From NCBI GenBank assembly GCA_911728455.2, contig OU452239.1:12382328-12446327 (forward strand): a stretch of DNA of 64,000 nt. The letters run 5' to 3'. Numbering within the stretch: the stretch's first letter is position 1; each line of letters opens with the position of its first letter. Position numbers and translations under genes: made by a program. Source of the stretch: Marthasterias glacialis. Lineage: Eukaryota > Echinodermata > Asteroidea > Forcipulatida > Asteriidae. This document shows positions 48,436 to 59,723 of the stretch, piece by piece. The notes under the pieces are model-generated. The model worked only from the letters and a program-made list of their open reading frames with translations, had not been told where the DNA came from and ran no database searches.

Positions 48436-48830
48436 ACAGGGGCGGAATCAGAATTCTCCAAACGGGGGGGGGGGGGGGCGTGAAATTTACCGATCAAGCA
48501 TGATGATTGGATGTCGAAAGTTTATTTCTAAGTGCAAGTTGGCGGGATGATATCTTCGTTTTTCGGAAGGAAAATTAGGGGGCGTGCGCCCCTCACGCCC
48601 CACCCCCTGGATCCGCCCTTGAAAAAATATAACAGAGTAAAGGCTGGACAATTTTACGTCACCGCACGAGGCGAGGAAGTTTTGACACATACCAGCTTTT
48701 CACGCCCCCACCCCGTGGATCCGCCCCTGAAAAAATATAAAAGAATAGAGGCTGGACAATTTTACGTCACCGCACGAGGCGAGGAAGTTATGCCACATGC
48801 CGGCTTTCCAATTGCCGATAATTCCGTTGG
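48436..48830. repeat. GGATCCGCCC element with 108-base tandem copy
   Basis: An element starting CAGGGGCGGAATCAGAATTC and ending with the inverted form CCCCTGGATCCGCCCTTGA (48,436-48,619) is followed by a tandem copy with a 108-base period (TGGATCCGCCC at 48,608 and 48,716), each with AGGCTGGACAATTTTACGTC. It disrupts the V3 3' flank. Confidence 0.65.
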
Positions 48831-50567
48831 TTCACTCTTTGACCTTCCGGTTGGTGTCAAACAGAACCATTGCACTGTTTGAACGTACGCATCAGCTAGC
48901 TTTGGAAGTGGGTTTGTGTGAGGGCGGTGCAGAGCTCATCCAATGAAGCCATTGAATTGGAAGACCAAAGCCAATCTTTATCATTAGCGGGCCAGGGTTC
49001 GAGGTTGACATTTCAATGTGTATTAATTTTAGTTGCTTGTGTATGTAAAATGTAATGTCACACAAAAATAATACTAAATGAATAAACAAATAAATTATTA
49101 TTAATTAATTATTGACAACTTATGATGGCTATTGTGAGATCATTTTGTTGTTTTCTTTTGTTGTAATTTCTTTTTATTTACGGCTATTATTATTATTATT
49201 ATTATTATTTTAAAAGCAAACAAATACCAAATGAAAAACAATAACAATCACAATGTAGAGAAGGCTAAAATGAGGATTATTTTATCCTGTGACCAAAAGG
49301 TTCAGTTTGCCCTTAAAAGCACGCGCCCTGACTACTGTGGTATAATACCGTCTTGATTGCTTCATTCGGGTTAGGTGGGAACAAGTATATCCAATCTGTT
49401 TCCTGAAAATTATAGTAATAATAATACTTTATTACATTTGTAATGTGCCATCTCCATCCGAAGATGTTCAGAGGCGAAATTACAATACCGTTTTCTTAAA
49501 AATTCAATAATACATCAAAATACAATCATTCATCCAACCTAAGTCCAGTCTAGAAATAAACACAAGGTACCGAAGAACATTCAGATGCAGCATAAAATTA
49601 CAATATTCTCCAAAAACAGACACCCTCACCCCTAAAAAGGGGGAACAAGTAATAAAATACACAATAACAAAAATGAATAATGACATAAAATTGATCTCAA
49701 GATTGAGAATAGCCCTATTTAGTTTACAAAACTGTCTTTCACTAATCGCTGGCGACCTTTTAAAAAACTGTGGCAAAGGTGTGTGTCCAAGGTAAACATT
49801 ATACTGAACAAGCTGTGTCCTGCGAACATTGATCTTAAAAACACATGGAACTTCCTAAAACTCCGTTTTACTTACTCATCAACCTTCTACTCAGGAAAGG
49901 TACACGGAAGTCTTGACAACTTAAGCTTAGTAACAAAACAAAAGGGCTTTGACATTTCGATGTTATCAAGGTGAGGGTTATCAGGTTGTGAAAGTGACTG
50001 TTTTTCAAGATTATTTTGTGTAATTTTATATTTTGCATCTGAATGTTGTTCGGTTGTACATTGTGTGTGTGTTTCTAGCTGATTGTGTGTAGTTTCTATT
50101 AAGGACATAGGACATGAAGAGTGATTTTATTTAATCTTGTATGTATTTTCGGGGGAGGTCTGGGTGTATGGCACATCTTTTGTTATGACAGTTTCACCTA
50201 TGACCTTTGCCCTTCCCTGGTCGGCCTCTGCTTATATTGACTTCATAAGTTTTGTTCAAAGACAAAATAAATAACAAAGAAAATAAAACTTGTTGATTCC
50301 GTGATTTGAAATACAATCTTGCACATACGTGTCTATAATTTAGAAGTAGGACTACAACTTATTATTTTGTCCCTGATAGACACTTTTCAAGTTTTTTTCT
50401 GTGTAGTATTTTACACAAATTGACAGGAAATGATTGCCTTGCCTCGTGAAAGTTGTTCGTGTTGTTCTTTTTTCGCATTTTGTTTTTGTCTTTTACCATA
50501 TGGTGCGGTAAAACAATTTAAAGTAACTCGATACTATCTTCCGGATACGTGTTGTATTAATGATAGC
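48831..50567. other. Stretch between V3 and V4
   Basis: 48,831-49,000 is a diverged copy of the V1/V2 3' flank (shared CTTTGACCTT, CATTGCACTGTT and TCCAATGAA-type words). An ATT microsatellite lies at 49,183-49,212. I see no supported gene. Confidence 0.4.
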
Positions 50568-51486
50568 ATGGCGCCGGGAGGGATTGTGCTTGTTGTCCTT
50601 GTGTGCTGGCTAAACTTGGGTATGTAAAGTTGTCACATTGTTTAATAAGAACTATTATAAAAGTAAATATTACTATTGCCATTTGTACTCTGTTTTGTTT
50701 TGAAGCGGTTTTTGTTAAGGGACGTGGTGAGATGGACATAAATTTTTTTATTTTACAATCACTATTACAAACTTTGTATTAACAAATTTTGGGGGAAAAA
50801 TTGTAACAAGTATCTTGGATCATGCAAAAACAAGTTCAACAAATAAATAACAGATATATATGTATAGGTCTATATGTAAACAAATAGGTATACGTCACAA
50901 GGACCTCATACTTGGACCAAAATAATGTTTCATATGGATTATTATTATTATTTTTATTACTAATATTATTATTTTAAGTAAGTATACTGGATGAGAAAAA
51001 AAATTCAAATATTAAACTCTAAAGCTTTTAAATAAACTAACTCATATGTAATAAATAAATCCTAATATACAAATAAAAAAACAAATTAAAACAAAATTGA
51101 TGTTCTGTAAAAGTGTTTTACTGGATATTATTTTGTTTTCACAGACATTCAGCAGACGGTGAATGCCGAAGAGTGGGTCGATCTGGGCGGGGACACAACC
51201 CTTAAATGCCCCGTCCCTTTCCTCCCGCCAAGCTTTGAATGGAAGGTCAGTCCACTGGATGCAACCGACTACACTGAATCCAAAACCCTCGTCCACCTGA
51301 TTTTGTTTAATCACAAACCTCCAGAATTAACCAACCTAAACCCTTCCCATTACGTTCTTGTTCTTGACTATCCTCTGTACCCACTGACTATTAAGGCAGT
51401 GGGCCTGGACGATGAGGCGAAATACTGGTGCGGGATTTTTGCTCAAGGTTTGGAGAAAGCTGATTCGATCCGGGTCAAGATAAGAG
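50568..51486 (+). CDS. V4: V-type Ig protein of a distinct subtype
   Basis: The leader exon 50568-50619 encodes MAPGGIVLVVLVCWLNL plus one base (TTGG|GTATGT). The V exon 51145-51486 (342 bases) follows GTTTTCACAG. The domain begins DIQQTVNAEEWVDLGGDTT and has LKCPVPF (B strand Cys), FEWKVSP (C strand Trp), YPLTIKAVGLDDEAKYWCG and ends VKIRG before GTGGGA. The C'-D region (LILFNHKPPELTNL, SHYVLVLDYP) is unlike all other cassettes and lacks the LFDET/AFDET motif. It is the only member of its type in the window and has a different promoter region. Confidence 0.8.
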
Positions 51487-52216
51487 GTGGGAATAACTGA
51501 TTTTTCTATTTTTGTTTCAATCAAGTTCATTTTCAATTTCCAAGTGTGGGATAATGAAGTTTGAATCTGAAATGATATGATTCTATCTTAGTTATGGTAA
51601 TTTGTGGGATAAAGTCATTGCATGTACTAAATAATCCAAGTAAGAAACAACAATGGACGAAAAAAACAATAATAGTAACCAATCAATATCAGCTACTATA
51701 GCGGTTAGTGATGTCCTAGCTTAGTTTTGGAAAAGTACTTTTTAAGAATTTCAATTAAAATGTAGCTATATTAAAAACAGCATACTGATTCATTTGTCAA
51801 TTAAATATAAACATCTTTTTTCTAATTATAATATTGTTTATATTTATGGTTTCTGTTTTCGGTGTAATTGTGATGTAATACAACATCTTCTGAATCGTTA
51901 TTTGAAATGTAACTTTTTGTAGTCGAGTTGTATTTTGTATTGTACGATGAACCAAGTTGAATTTAATTCAAATAAAACTTAAACAATAAAGTCAATAATA
52001 ATCACTTAAAAATGCTCTTGCGATTGTGGAGATGAGTGAAACATGATTTCCACAACACCACATTTCCAATGGACCTTTTCCATCTATACGTTGTTGTCGT
52101 CAACACATAACCTATTCATGCTAGAAGTCTGCATAGTGCAGCGCTATCGGCACCAAAGAACAGCATTGTCAACGAAGCGTGCAGCATCCCGGAAGCATCT
52201 ATATCATTATTTCACC
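51487..52216. other. Stretch between V4 and V5
   Basis: AT-rich, with no supported exon. The last 80 bases before the V5 ATG (from AACAGCATTGTCAACGAAGC) are probably its 5'UTR. Confidence 0.4.
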
Positions 52217-53122
52217 ATGGCGGCTCGAGACCGTTTTGCATGTGTTTTGGTGCTCAGCATGTTAGGCATTGGTAAGTACATAAAGGCACAACAGAGTTTG
52301 ATTTAAACATGTCAATGCAACATTAATATGTAAGTCAACGGACACGTTTGTGCAGAAGATCGAGTGGTCGGATGCAAATGAATTTTATGATAAAGGAAAC
52401 AAGTAAAGTAGGTTAGTTTGTTGCATACGAATGTTGTATTAATTTATATTTATAACTATCAACTAAGTTGTCCAGGTAGGCTAAAAAGTCACAATGTTAA
52501 AGAGGGTTTACTTTTTACTCTTCTTCTGTCTAAACTGCATTTCAAAATGTTGGTTCATCCAAGTTGTTCCATATAAATCATCAAGTCATGTTGTTGTTGT
52601 TGTTTTTTTTTCTTCGTTTTTTTTTACAATTACATGCGTTTATACTTTGCCCGTCATAGTATAATTTATGCATTAATGTTTAAATAATGTTTGTGGCCGC
52701 TACTGTTTTGGCAGTCGTAATTTCCGTCTATACTTAAATCTAGCGTTTTTCTGCTTTTTCAGTTGTGGCTGTTCGTGAGTTAACCGTCACCGGTGACCCA
52801 TGGGTTGACTTTCATCAAAATACAACCGTTACCTGCTCCGTCTTCATGGCACAACCTTTAGATTTGAATTGGAGGAGGGGCCCACTTGCTACCCCGATAG
52901 ATGACTCTCAACCCATACTTCTGTACGATACCCATCCAGTTATTCACGTAACGTGGTCAGATACCGTAGATAGGACCCACTTTTTGTTCGATGAAACAAA
53001 ACCTGACTTCCCATTAACAATATTATCGGTTACATTAGTTGATGAAGGCAGATATTGGTGCCAGGTCACAGATGACGTCACTTTTACGGTGTCATCCGAG
53101 CAAATAGAAATACGCATCAGAG
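52217..53122 (+). CDS. V5: V-type Ig protein
   Basis: The leader exon 52217-52271 encodes MAARDRFACVLVLSMLGI plus one base (ATTG|GTAAGT). The V exon 52763-53122 (360 bases) follows CTTTTTCAG. The domain begins VVAVRELTVTGDPWVDFHQN and has VTCSVFM (Cys), LNWRRGP (Trp), TVDRTHFLFDETKPDFPLT and DEGRYWCQV (Cys); it ends IRIRG. A possible terminal exon lies near 53,328: after TTTTTTTAG, phase 1 reading gives GDLKSYW and a TAA. It is not conserved in V7, whose V domain is the closest relative, so I do not include it. Confidence 0.82.
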
Positions 53123-53600
53123 GTAAGCATTTTGTATAGGTTATTAATTTAAACACTTTTCGAGAGGAGGCTGTGGAAATGCATTTTGGATCAAGACACT
53201 GTGGATTCGTTTGGAAACATTAGGGCTAGCTTTCTCAGGTTCGTTTAAATTTCACGTGTAATTCACTATCATTGAATAAATAAATAGAAGTAAGAGAAGA
53301 GTTTCTGAATTATGTTTATTTTTTTAGGAGACCTCAAGTCGTACTGGTAATTAGCTCAAGAGGTTCAGTCAGCTACATATACGATTTCAGTTTGTTAATG
53401 TTTCTGCTTGTATTTGGTTAGGCCGATCGGTGTTTGTTAACTAACAATTTCAATGGAATCGTGCAACCACCGCCCCCCCCCCTTCACCCCACCCACCATA
53501 TTTCATGTTCAATAAACAAGTGAAAAAGAGAAATACATAATGGAAGTGGAAGTAAACCAGGACTGAGTAAATTTGTGTTTCTGCGTGTTGCTATTCATTT

Positions 53601-53772
53601 ATAAAAAAACGGCAAGCACAGACAGAAACCGCTGGGCTGGAACGAAGGGTTGAAATAAGTTCATGTATTTTATTGGAGATACTCTTTGAACGAAACAGCC
53701 CATTGCGGAAGTACAAGGTCGGATGTTGTACTAGGCGAGTTATGTGAAAGCTAGGAGTTTTAGTTCTGCATT
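53601..53772 (+). promoter_or_regulatory. Shared 5' block of V6
   Basis: Starts near AACGGCAAGCACAGACAGAA and contains TTCATGTATTTTATTGGAG, ACTCTTTGAACGAAACAGCC, GGTCGGATGTTGTACTAGGC and TTTTAGTTCTGCATT just before the ATG. The same block precedes V7-V10. It is probably the core promoter and 5'UTR. No TATA box is evident. Confidence 0.55.
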
Positions 53773-54681
53773 ATGGCGTTGAATGGTGTTGTGTTTGTTT
53801 TGACGCTCTGCTGTTTGTTACCTGAAGGTAGGTTCCAAAAATGTCACTGTTGATTTAGTTGTCGGTGTATTGTGCCTTTATTTTATGAAATGCCGTTGTG
53901 TATACTAATTCGCAAATGTGTGTATTTTGTGTAAACATGACACGTGGAAATGAAAAACATAAAAATCGGTTTAGGTTTTTTGCAGTAACACAAATCTATG
54001 AAATATACTTCAACTTGATGCTTTATAAATTAAGACTATTTTGTTTCATTGCAAAAACATTAGCTGTGATATCTAGTTTTGGTCAATTTTGCTTCGATTT
54101 CTTCTGAGTAACTTATTTGTCTGTACGTTTTTTTAAAGTGAACTTGGCAAATTAGATTTGGTAACTTTGATTCGGAAATCTAGATGTATTATAATGGTGG
54201 CTAACCATTGGTGGAGTAATTGATGAAGAACATGCCAATTGAGTGGTCTTTAGTTGTAGGTGTATAGGGTCAGCTTCTTTTAGATACCAAATTATGTCCT
54301 ACAGTGTTTGACTTTAATTTTTGAATCCTGCAGTATTACCCTTGATAACTGTTTTCAATGCACCTTGGGTGGACATCGGCTTGGATACCACACTCAACTG
54401 CACAACAACATCCACGGGGACGATTCGAGAAGTTCAGTGGAAGAGAGGCGGATTTACCGATACAATTGATGATGCTCTTCCGATCGTGCGATTCGTCATT
54501 ACGCGACCGATTGCATGGAGCGATGCAGTAGACGTTTCGCATTTTGCGTTTGACGAGACCGCACCCGGCGTACCGCTCACCGTCAAGTCGCTGACGTTCG
54601 GGGACGAGGGGAGATATTGGTGCCGTTTAAACGACGCTGAGATTGGATACCAAGTTGGTTCGTCTGATCTTCGGATCAGAG
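53773..54681 (+). CDS. V6: V-type Ig protein, MALNG leader group
   Basis: The leader exon 53773-53827 encodes MALNGVVFVLTLCCLLPE plus one base (GAAG|GTAGGT). The V exon 54334-54681 (348 bases) follows AATCCTGCAG. The domain begins VLPLITVFNAPWVDIGLDTT and has LNCTTTS (Cys, with an N-glycosylation sequon), VQWKRGG (Trp), AVDVSHFAFDETAPGVPLTV and DEGRYWCRL (Cys); it ends LRIRG, donor AGAG|GTGGGT. The sequence after the donor (GTGTGGTCGATTTAGG) is shared with V8-V10. A weak match to the V9 candidate tail occurs near 54,842, but its acceptor AG is lost. Confidence 0.85.
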
Positions 54682-55166
54682 GTGGGTGTGGTCGATTTAG
54701 GCATATTCAGATTCTACTTCAAAATCTTCGAAATACTCTCAAATTTTCGAAAGGAATTTAGACTTGTATTTTTGGTAACGAAACGCGCTATCAAGTAAAC
54801 TCTAGAGATTAATTCACCACTATTTCCAATTTTGACTTTACCGGTTCTTGTAAGGTCAAGGTATTTGTTTTAAGTGACTTGGGTTTAATTGATTTAGGCA
54901 AATTGTCTACTTGCAATTTGTTTTAAGTAAAAGAAAACAGTTGTATCAAATGGAAAAATAAATAAATGAAATAACAAAACAGTTAAAGTAAATAATGTTA
55001 GATGTGTATTTATTTTGCAAAGGTTCAACATAACAATTAATAATTATTTGTTGCAATAGAAAAGCGTCTATGGTCCTAGACTGAAAAACTCAATTGAATA
55101 ACAATTTTTTATTCAATCATTAATGTACGGTTCTAATTATATGAAGAAGAAAAAAGTAAGAAAGAA

Positions 55167-55200
55167 AAGGCGAGCGCAGACAGAAACTGCTGGGCTGGAA
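55167..55200 (+). promoter_or_regulatory. Orphan fragment of the shared 5' block
   Basis: GCGAGCGCAGACAGAAACTG and GGGCTGGAAC match the start of the V6-V10 block, but the copy breaks off at the dispersed repeat (55,200). A full block follows at 55,296. It looks like a promoter cut by an insertion or a recombination scar. Confidence 0.5.
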
Positions 55201-55293
55201 CATTTTTAATTAGCCAAAAGTGCCCCCTAGAAAAAATGGTGCACCCCTTGTTCCCCCTAAAATGTTACCCTCGTTTTGCCGCTGGTACGGTTC
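55200..55293. mobile_element. Dispersed repeat fragment before V7
   Basis: AAAAGTGCCCCCTAGAAAAA, ATGGTGCACCCCTTGTTCCC and CGTTTTGCCGCTGG match the repeat at 12031-12240 and the one before V8. Confidence 0.6.
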
Positions 55294-55295
55294 GA

Positions 55296-55467
55296 TTACA
55301 AAAACGGCAAGCGCAGACAGAAACTTCTGGACTGGAACGAAGTGTCGAAATAAGTTCATGTATTTTTTTCGAGATACTCTTTGAACGAAACAGCCCATTA
55401 CGGAAGTACGAGGTCGGATGTTGTACTAGGCGTGTTATGTGAAAGCTATGGGTTTTAGTTCTACATT
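55296..55467 (+). promoter_or_regulatory. Shared 5' block of V7
   Basis: Same block as before V6, with TTTTTTTCGAG in place of TTTTATTGGAG. Confidence 0.55.
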
Positions 55468-56322
55468 ATGGCGCTGAATGGTGTTGTGTGTGTATTGACT
55501 CTCTGCTGTTTGTTAACAGAAGGTATGTTCAATACTGATTTTAACTGTAGCCAATCTATGAAATAACCTTGTTTAGAGTTACAACTTCTTACAAGTTGGG
55601 ATTATTGTGATCTAACATGGTGCTCGAGGGCATTTCGGGCAATTCGGGCATTTCGAAATTCGCGGGTCAGTTTGTCAAGTAGGCTTCAGCTATATGACCT
55701 AAATCAATCACATTTCTGCCTGTTTTTTTTTTTTTTTTTTTTTTTTTTTTGGGGGGGGTCACAATTTTGTGTTCTGATTATATTTTGCACGTCATAATGT
55801 TTGCCGACTTGATTCTTCTTATGGTGCAATCTATTGAATGTATTTCCCTAAGTTATACATTGGTTAAATAAAGCTTGTATAAGTCGCTGTTAATTTGGCC
55901 GTCTTATTTTCATTCTATACTCGAATCTAGTTCTTTCTGAACTGTTTTTTTTTCTTCAGTTGTTTCTGTTGGTGAATTAACAGTCACCGGTGATCCATGG
56001 GTTGACATCGATCATAATACAACTGTTACCTGCTACTATTTCATGGCACAACTGATCCAGGTCAATTGGAGAAAGAGCCCACTTGGCGCTTCAAACAGCG
56101 TCTCTCAGCCCATACTGCTATACACCTACCACAATTTTTCACATGAAGTACGATGGAGTGAAACCGTAAATAGGGCCCGCTTCTTGTTCGATGAAACAAA
56201 AGCTAACGTTCCCTTGACAATAATTTCGGTAGCACTAGATGATGAAGGCAGGTACTGGTGCCAAGCGTTGGATAATAAGACGTTTGCTTATTCAATTGAG
56301 CATACAGAAATGCGCGTTAGAG
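55468..56322 (+). CDS. V7: MALNG leader joined to a V5-type Ig domain
   Basis: The leader exon 55468-55522 encodes MALNGVVCVLTLCCLLTE plus one base (GAAG|GTATGT). The V exon 55960-56322 (363 bases) follows TTTTCTTCAG. The domain begins VVSVGELTVTGDPWVDIDHN and has VTCYYFM (Cys), VNWRKSP (Trp), TVNRARFLFDETKANVPLTI and DEGRYWCQA (Cys); it ends MRVRG, donor AGAG|GTAAGA. The leader and promoter match V6 and V8, while the V exon matches V5. The gene is therefore a chimera of two cassette types. The intron holds a long T run followed by G near 55,722-55,757. Confidence 0.83.
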
Positions 56323-57034
56323 GTAAGAAACAAGTTAATTACATTAGGAAGCAGATCACATGGAGTTTTGAGAGCAATCTACATTATTTCCAGTGGTTCT
56401 TTCATCAACAGTAAATGTCTTTGATATTCAGATTCTTAAAGTTTTAGTCACGTGACGTTAAGACGTTTTTTTGTTGTTGCTTACAACAAAGCTTTTGTTA
56501 TAAATAATGCACCCCCCCCCCCCCCCCCGTAATTCATGTTTAAATAAGGAAATGAAAAAATAACCTTATGGATAAAATAAAAAGTAAAGTTATATAGGAG
56601 TTCAACAATAATTATATTATTGTTTCTGCACTGGAAATGGACTTTGTTCCACGGCAAAAAAATATACAATAGAACAGAAATGACATCAACAATGACAATA
56701 ACATTGACAATGGAAATGACAATGCATTTTCTTCCGAATGGTCTCTGCCAAGACAAGTATAATTTTTATAATAATGCCACCCTTACATTATTCAGACTAG
56801 GCCTAATTGTTTTTAGAATTCAATCATGTAAAGTGGTGTAACCATTGATATATGTGCCCTCGGGTGCCCCCCTCCCACTTTGAAATCTAGACTTTTTATA
56901 ATAAAAATTGCCATAATAAACTGTTCCATTTGATCAGCTTTTGTGTAGCAATTTCAATGCTTTTTGTAAACTATTTTTTCTATTTACTCAAAAACATTTG
57001 CGTGTATCTCCACGTCGGTTTATCTTAAAAAAAA

Positions 57035-57175
57035 TAGTAAAGCGCATAAGAAAAGCGCTGAAAAGGGGACTTGTTTAAGAAAAGTTGACATTTTTAATTA
57101 GCCTAAAGTGCCCCCTAGAAAAAATGGTGCACCCCTTGTTCCCTCTAAAATGTTACCCTCGTTTTGCCGCTGGTA
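57035..57175. mobile_element. Dispersed repeat before V8
   Basis: AAAAGGGGACTTGTTTAAG, TAAAGTGCCCCCTAGAAAAA and TTTTGCCGCTGG match the repeat at 12031-12240. It ends where the V8 5' block begins. Confidence 0.65.
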
Positions 57176-57180
57176 CGGTT

Positions 57181-57355
57181 CGATTACAAAAACGGCAAGC
57201 GCAGACAGAAACTTCTGGACTGGAACGAAGGGTCGAAATAAGTTCATGTATTTTATTGGAGATACTCTTTGAACGAAACAGCCCATTGCGGAAGTACGAG
57301 GTCGGATGTTGTACTAGGCGCGTTATGTGAAAGCTAGGAGTTTTAGTTCTGCATT
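57181..57355 (+). promoter_or_regulatory. Shared 5' block of V8
   Basis: Nearly identical to the V6 and V7 blocks. Confidence 0.55.
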
Positions 57356-58911
57356 ATGGCGTTGAATGGTGTTGTGTGTGTATTGACTCTCTGCTGTTTG
57401 TTAACAGAAGGTAGGTTCCAAATTATTTGTCAGTGTAACCCATTATGAAACAACTGTGTAAAGTTACAACCTCTTACCAGTTGTGCAGCTGTAGATGTTA
57501 TTTGTAATTCTGACACGTGGAACTGCAAAACTTGTACATGGGCTTTCTCAATGTTAACAAAGCTAGTGTGTTTTTAAACTTAGACCGCCTTATTAGTAGG
57601 CCTAGATTACAGTTGCAAAACACTGTGGCAGCTAGTTTGTCCTAGTTCGGTTCGTTTATTTAGGTGTAACTTATTTATTTTATTTTTATTTTGCTTGTGC
57701 AATTCTTTTGCACGTTTATAATTATTTATTTAGTTATTTAGTTATTTTATTAAAATGTATTTAATGGTGGTTTGCCATTGGTGGATTGCCAATAAAAAGG
57801 GGTGATCATAACATACAAATGAAATCAAAACAATTTTAAGAATTCATATAAGTTAAGACGTCGAGTTTCCAGGCTGCTGGTTTAACTGACTCGAGATGAT
57901 TCGGGATGGGAGATGGGGAGGGCCCACCCATGGGCAAAATTTGTTAACACCCGAGTCAGGTAATATTTTGGTCAAACCGACGATTTACCGTGGGGTCGAT
58001 TTCACAAAGCACTAAGATTCATCTTAAGATGAGTTGACAGTATTATCATAGTGATTTGTATTGTGACATCACACTTTGCTTAGCAACTAAGAGTGATTTG
58101 CAGCTAAGATCAATGTTAGCTCTTTGTGAAATCGAGCCCTGATTAGAATAGGATTGTTTTGTTTGTTTGTTTGTTTGTTTGTTTGTTTGTTTGTTTGTTT
58201 GTTTGTTTGTTTGTTTGTTTGTTTGTTTGTTTGTTTGTTTGTTTGTTTGTTTGTTTGTTTGTTTGTTTGTTTGTTTGTTTGTTTGTTTGTTTGTTTGTTT
58301 GTTTGTTTGTTTGTTTGTTTGTTTGTTTGTTTGTTAGTTTGTTTGTTTTCGTTTCTTCGATTAAGAGTCAGTGTTACTAGTGTGTGACCCAACACGATTC
58401 AAATCAATTATGAGTCCAAGAAGTGACGGTAACTTAATATAAATACTCTGAAGAAATAGAGAAAGAAAATGATGATTGATTGGTAACGGGTTATCAGAAT
58501 GAATATTAGATGGTCTCAGAATGAAGCCAAATGTTGTCTATTGTTTGTTTTTAATTCCTGCAGTATTACCCTTGATAACTGTTTACAACGCACCATGGGT
58601 CGACATCGGCTTGGATACCACGCTTAACTGCACGACAACATCAACGGGGACGATTCGAGAAGCTCAGTGGAGGAGGGGTGAATTCATGGCTGGTTTTAAT
58701 GATGCTATTACGATCATTCGATTCGTCAATGGACAACCGATTTTCTGGGGCAGTACAGTAAACATGTCGCACTTCACGTTTGACGAGACCGCACCCGGCA
58801 TACCGCTCACCATCAATTCGGTGACGTTGGGGGACGAGGGGAAATATTTGTGCCTGATTAACATCCGGGGGGTTGGGAATGAGGTTGGCTCATCTGACCT
58901 TCAGATCAGAG
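57356..58911 (+). CDS. V8: V-type Ig protein with a Y-L-C variant
   Basis: The leader exon 57356-57410 encodes MALNGVVCVLTLCCLLTE plus one base. The V exon 58564-58911 (348 bases) follows AATTCCTGCAG. The domain begins VLPLITVYNAPWVDIGLDTT and has LNCTTTS, AQWRRGE, TVNMSHFTFDETAPGIPLTI and DEGKYLCLI, where every other cassette has Y-W-C; it ends LQIRG. The Trp to Leu change is a single base (TGG to TTG). The 1,153-base intron is the longest in the series and contains a MITE (57992-58139) and a GTTT microsatellite. The frame is otherwise intact. Confidence 0.82.
57992..58139. mobile_element. MITE in the V8 intron
   Basis: The left end reads GGGGTCGATTTCACAAAGCA and the reverse complement of the right end GGGCTCGATTTCACAAAGAG. 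The interior contains GTGATTTGTATTGTGACATC. Related to 35388-35530. Confidence 0.75.
58161..58348. repeat. GTTT tetranucleotide microsatellite
   Basis: About 47 copies of GTTT with one interruption (GTTA) near the right end. Long Cys-Leu-Phe-Val open frames here are translation artefacts. Confidence 0.95.
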
Positions 58912-59550
58912 GTGGGTGTGGTCAATTCAGGAACAGTTACGTGTTACATAAACATTTTTATTTAACCCTTGCACTGATAAACCACCTAACAGAAAGACTT
59001 TTTTTTCTGCAAATTTTTGGGGAGCATTTTGTAATATCTGGTTAACATTATATTACAAAATAATACAATTATCACTTTAACCAATTTTCATGAAAAAAAA
59101 TCCCACATAAGATCTTAATTGTATTTGTACCTTTTCTTTTGTTTTCTGTAAAACTCTTTAAAAACACAGAAAAAGTTTGTAAAAGTTTTGTATACACAAA
59201 ATATGCAGTAGACATTTGCATCAAAATACATCAATCAACCCTGAGTTTTCTACAGACCCAATGTGCTAAAAGTATTATAGTCGGATAACTTAGATAGAGC
59301 ATAATTGTATGTTCAATGAAACAATATAGTCCTAACATAGTTTACCTTCTCGTCGTGTGTCCGGTAAAAGGGCGAAAGGCTTTACGCACTTTTACCGGGC
59401 ACATTAAGTATTTCGTCCCTGTATTAAAAGGAAGCAAGCAACGAAATGGCCCCTTACATGAAAAATATGGCATTATTGTTACATTTTTGTTGCTGGAATT
59501 AACCCAAAGACATGGTTACCCATTGTCTTACTCAATCATGTACGATTTGA
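58912..59550. other. Stretch between V8 and the V9 promoter
   Basis: No conserved exon. A phase 1 open run of about 39 codons follows an acceptor-like AAAACACAG near 59,168, but it has no match beside the other cassettes. A short inverted repeat (CCGGTAAAAG and CTTTTACCGG) lies at 59,362-59,399. Confidence 0.4.
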
Positions 59551-59723
59551 ATTATGAAAACGGCGAGCGCAGACAGAAACTGCTGGACTGGAACGAAGGG
59601 TTGAAATAAGTTCATGTATTCTTTTCGAGATACTCTTTGAACGAAACAGCCCATTGCGGAAGTACGAGGTCGGATGTTGTACTAGGCGCGTTATGTGAAA
59701 GCTAGGAGATTTAGTTCTGCATT
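59551..59723 (+). promoter_or_regulatory. Shared 5' block of V9
   Basis: Copy of the V6-V10 block, with ATTCTTTTCGAG in place of ATTTTATTGGAG. Confidence 0.55.

Noticed and set aside
48532..48882. 116-codon frame
   Set aside because: Composed of a GGATCCGCCC repeat and its tandem 108-base copy.
58161..58348. CRISPR-like regular repeats
   Set aside because: A tetranucleotide microsatellite without spacers, in animal DNA.
58087..58395. Long Cys-Leu-Phe-Val or Asn-Lys-Gln-Thr frames
   Set aside because: Translation of a GTTT microsatellite.
59168..59286. Possible 39-codon terminal exon after V8
   Set aside because: Weak acceptor and no counterpart near any other cassette; chance open frame is likely.
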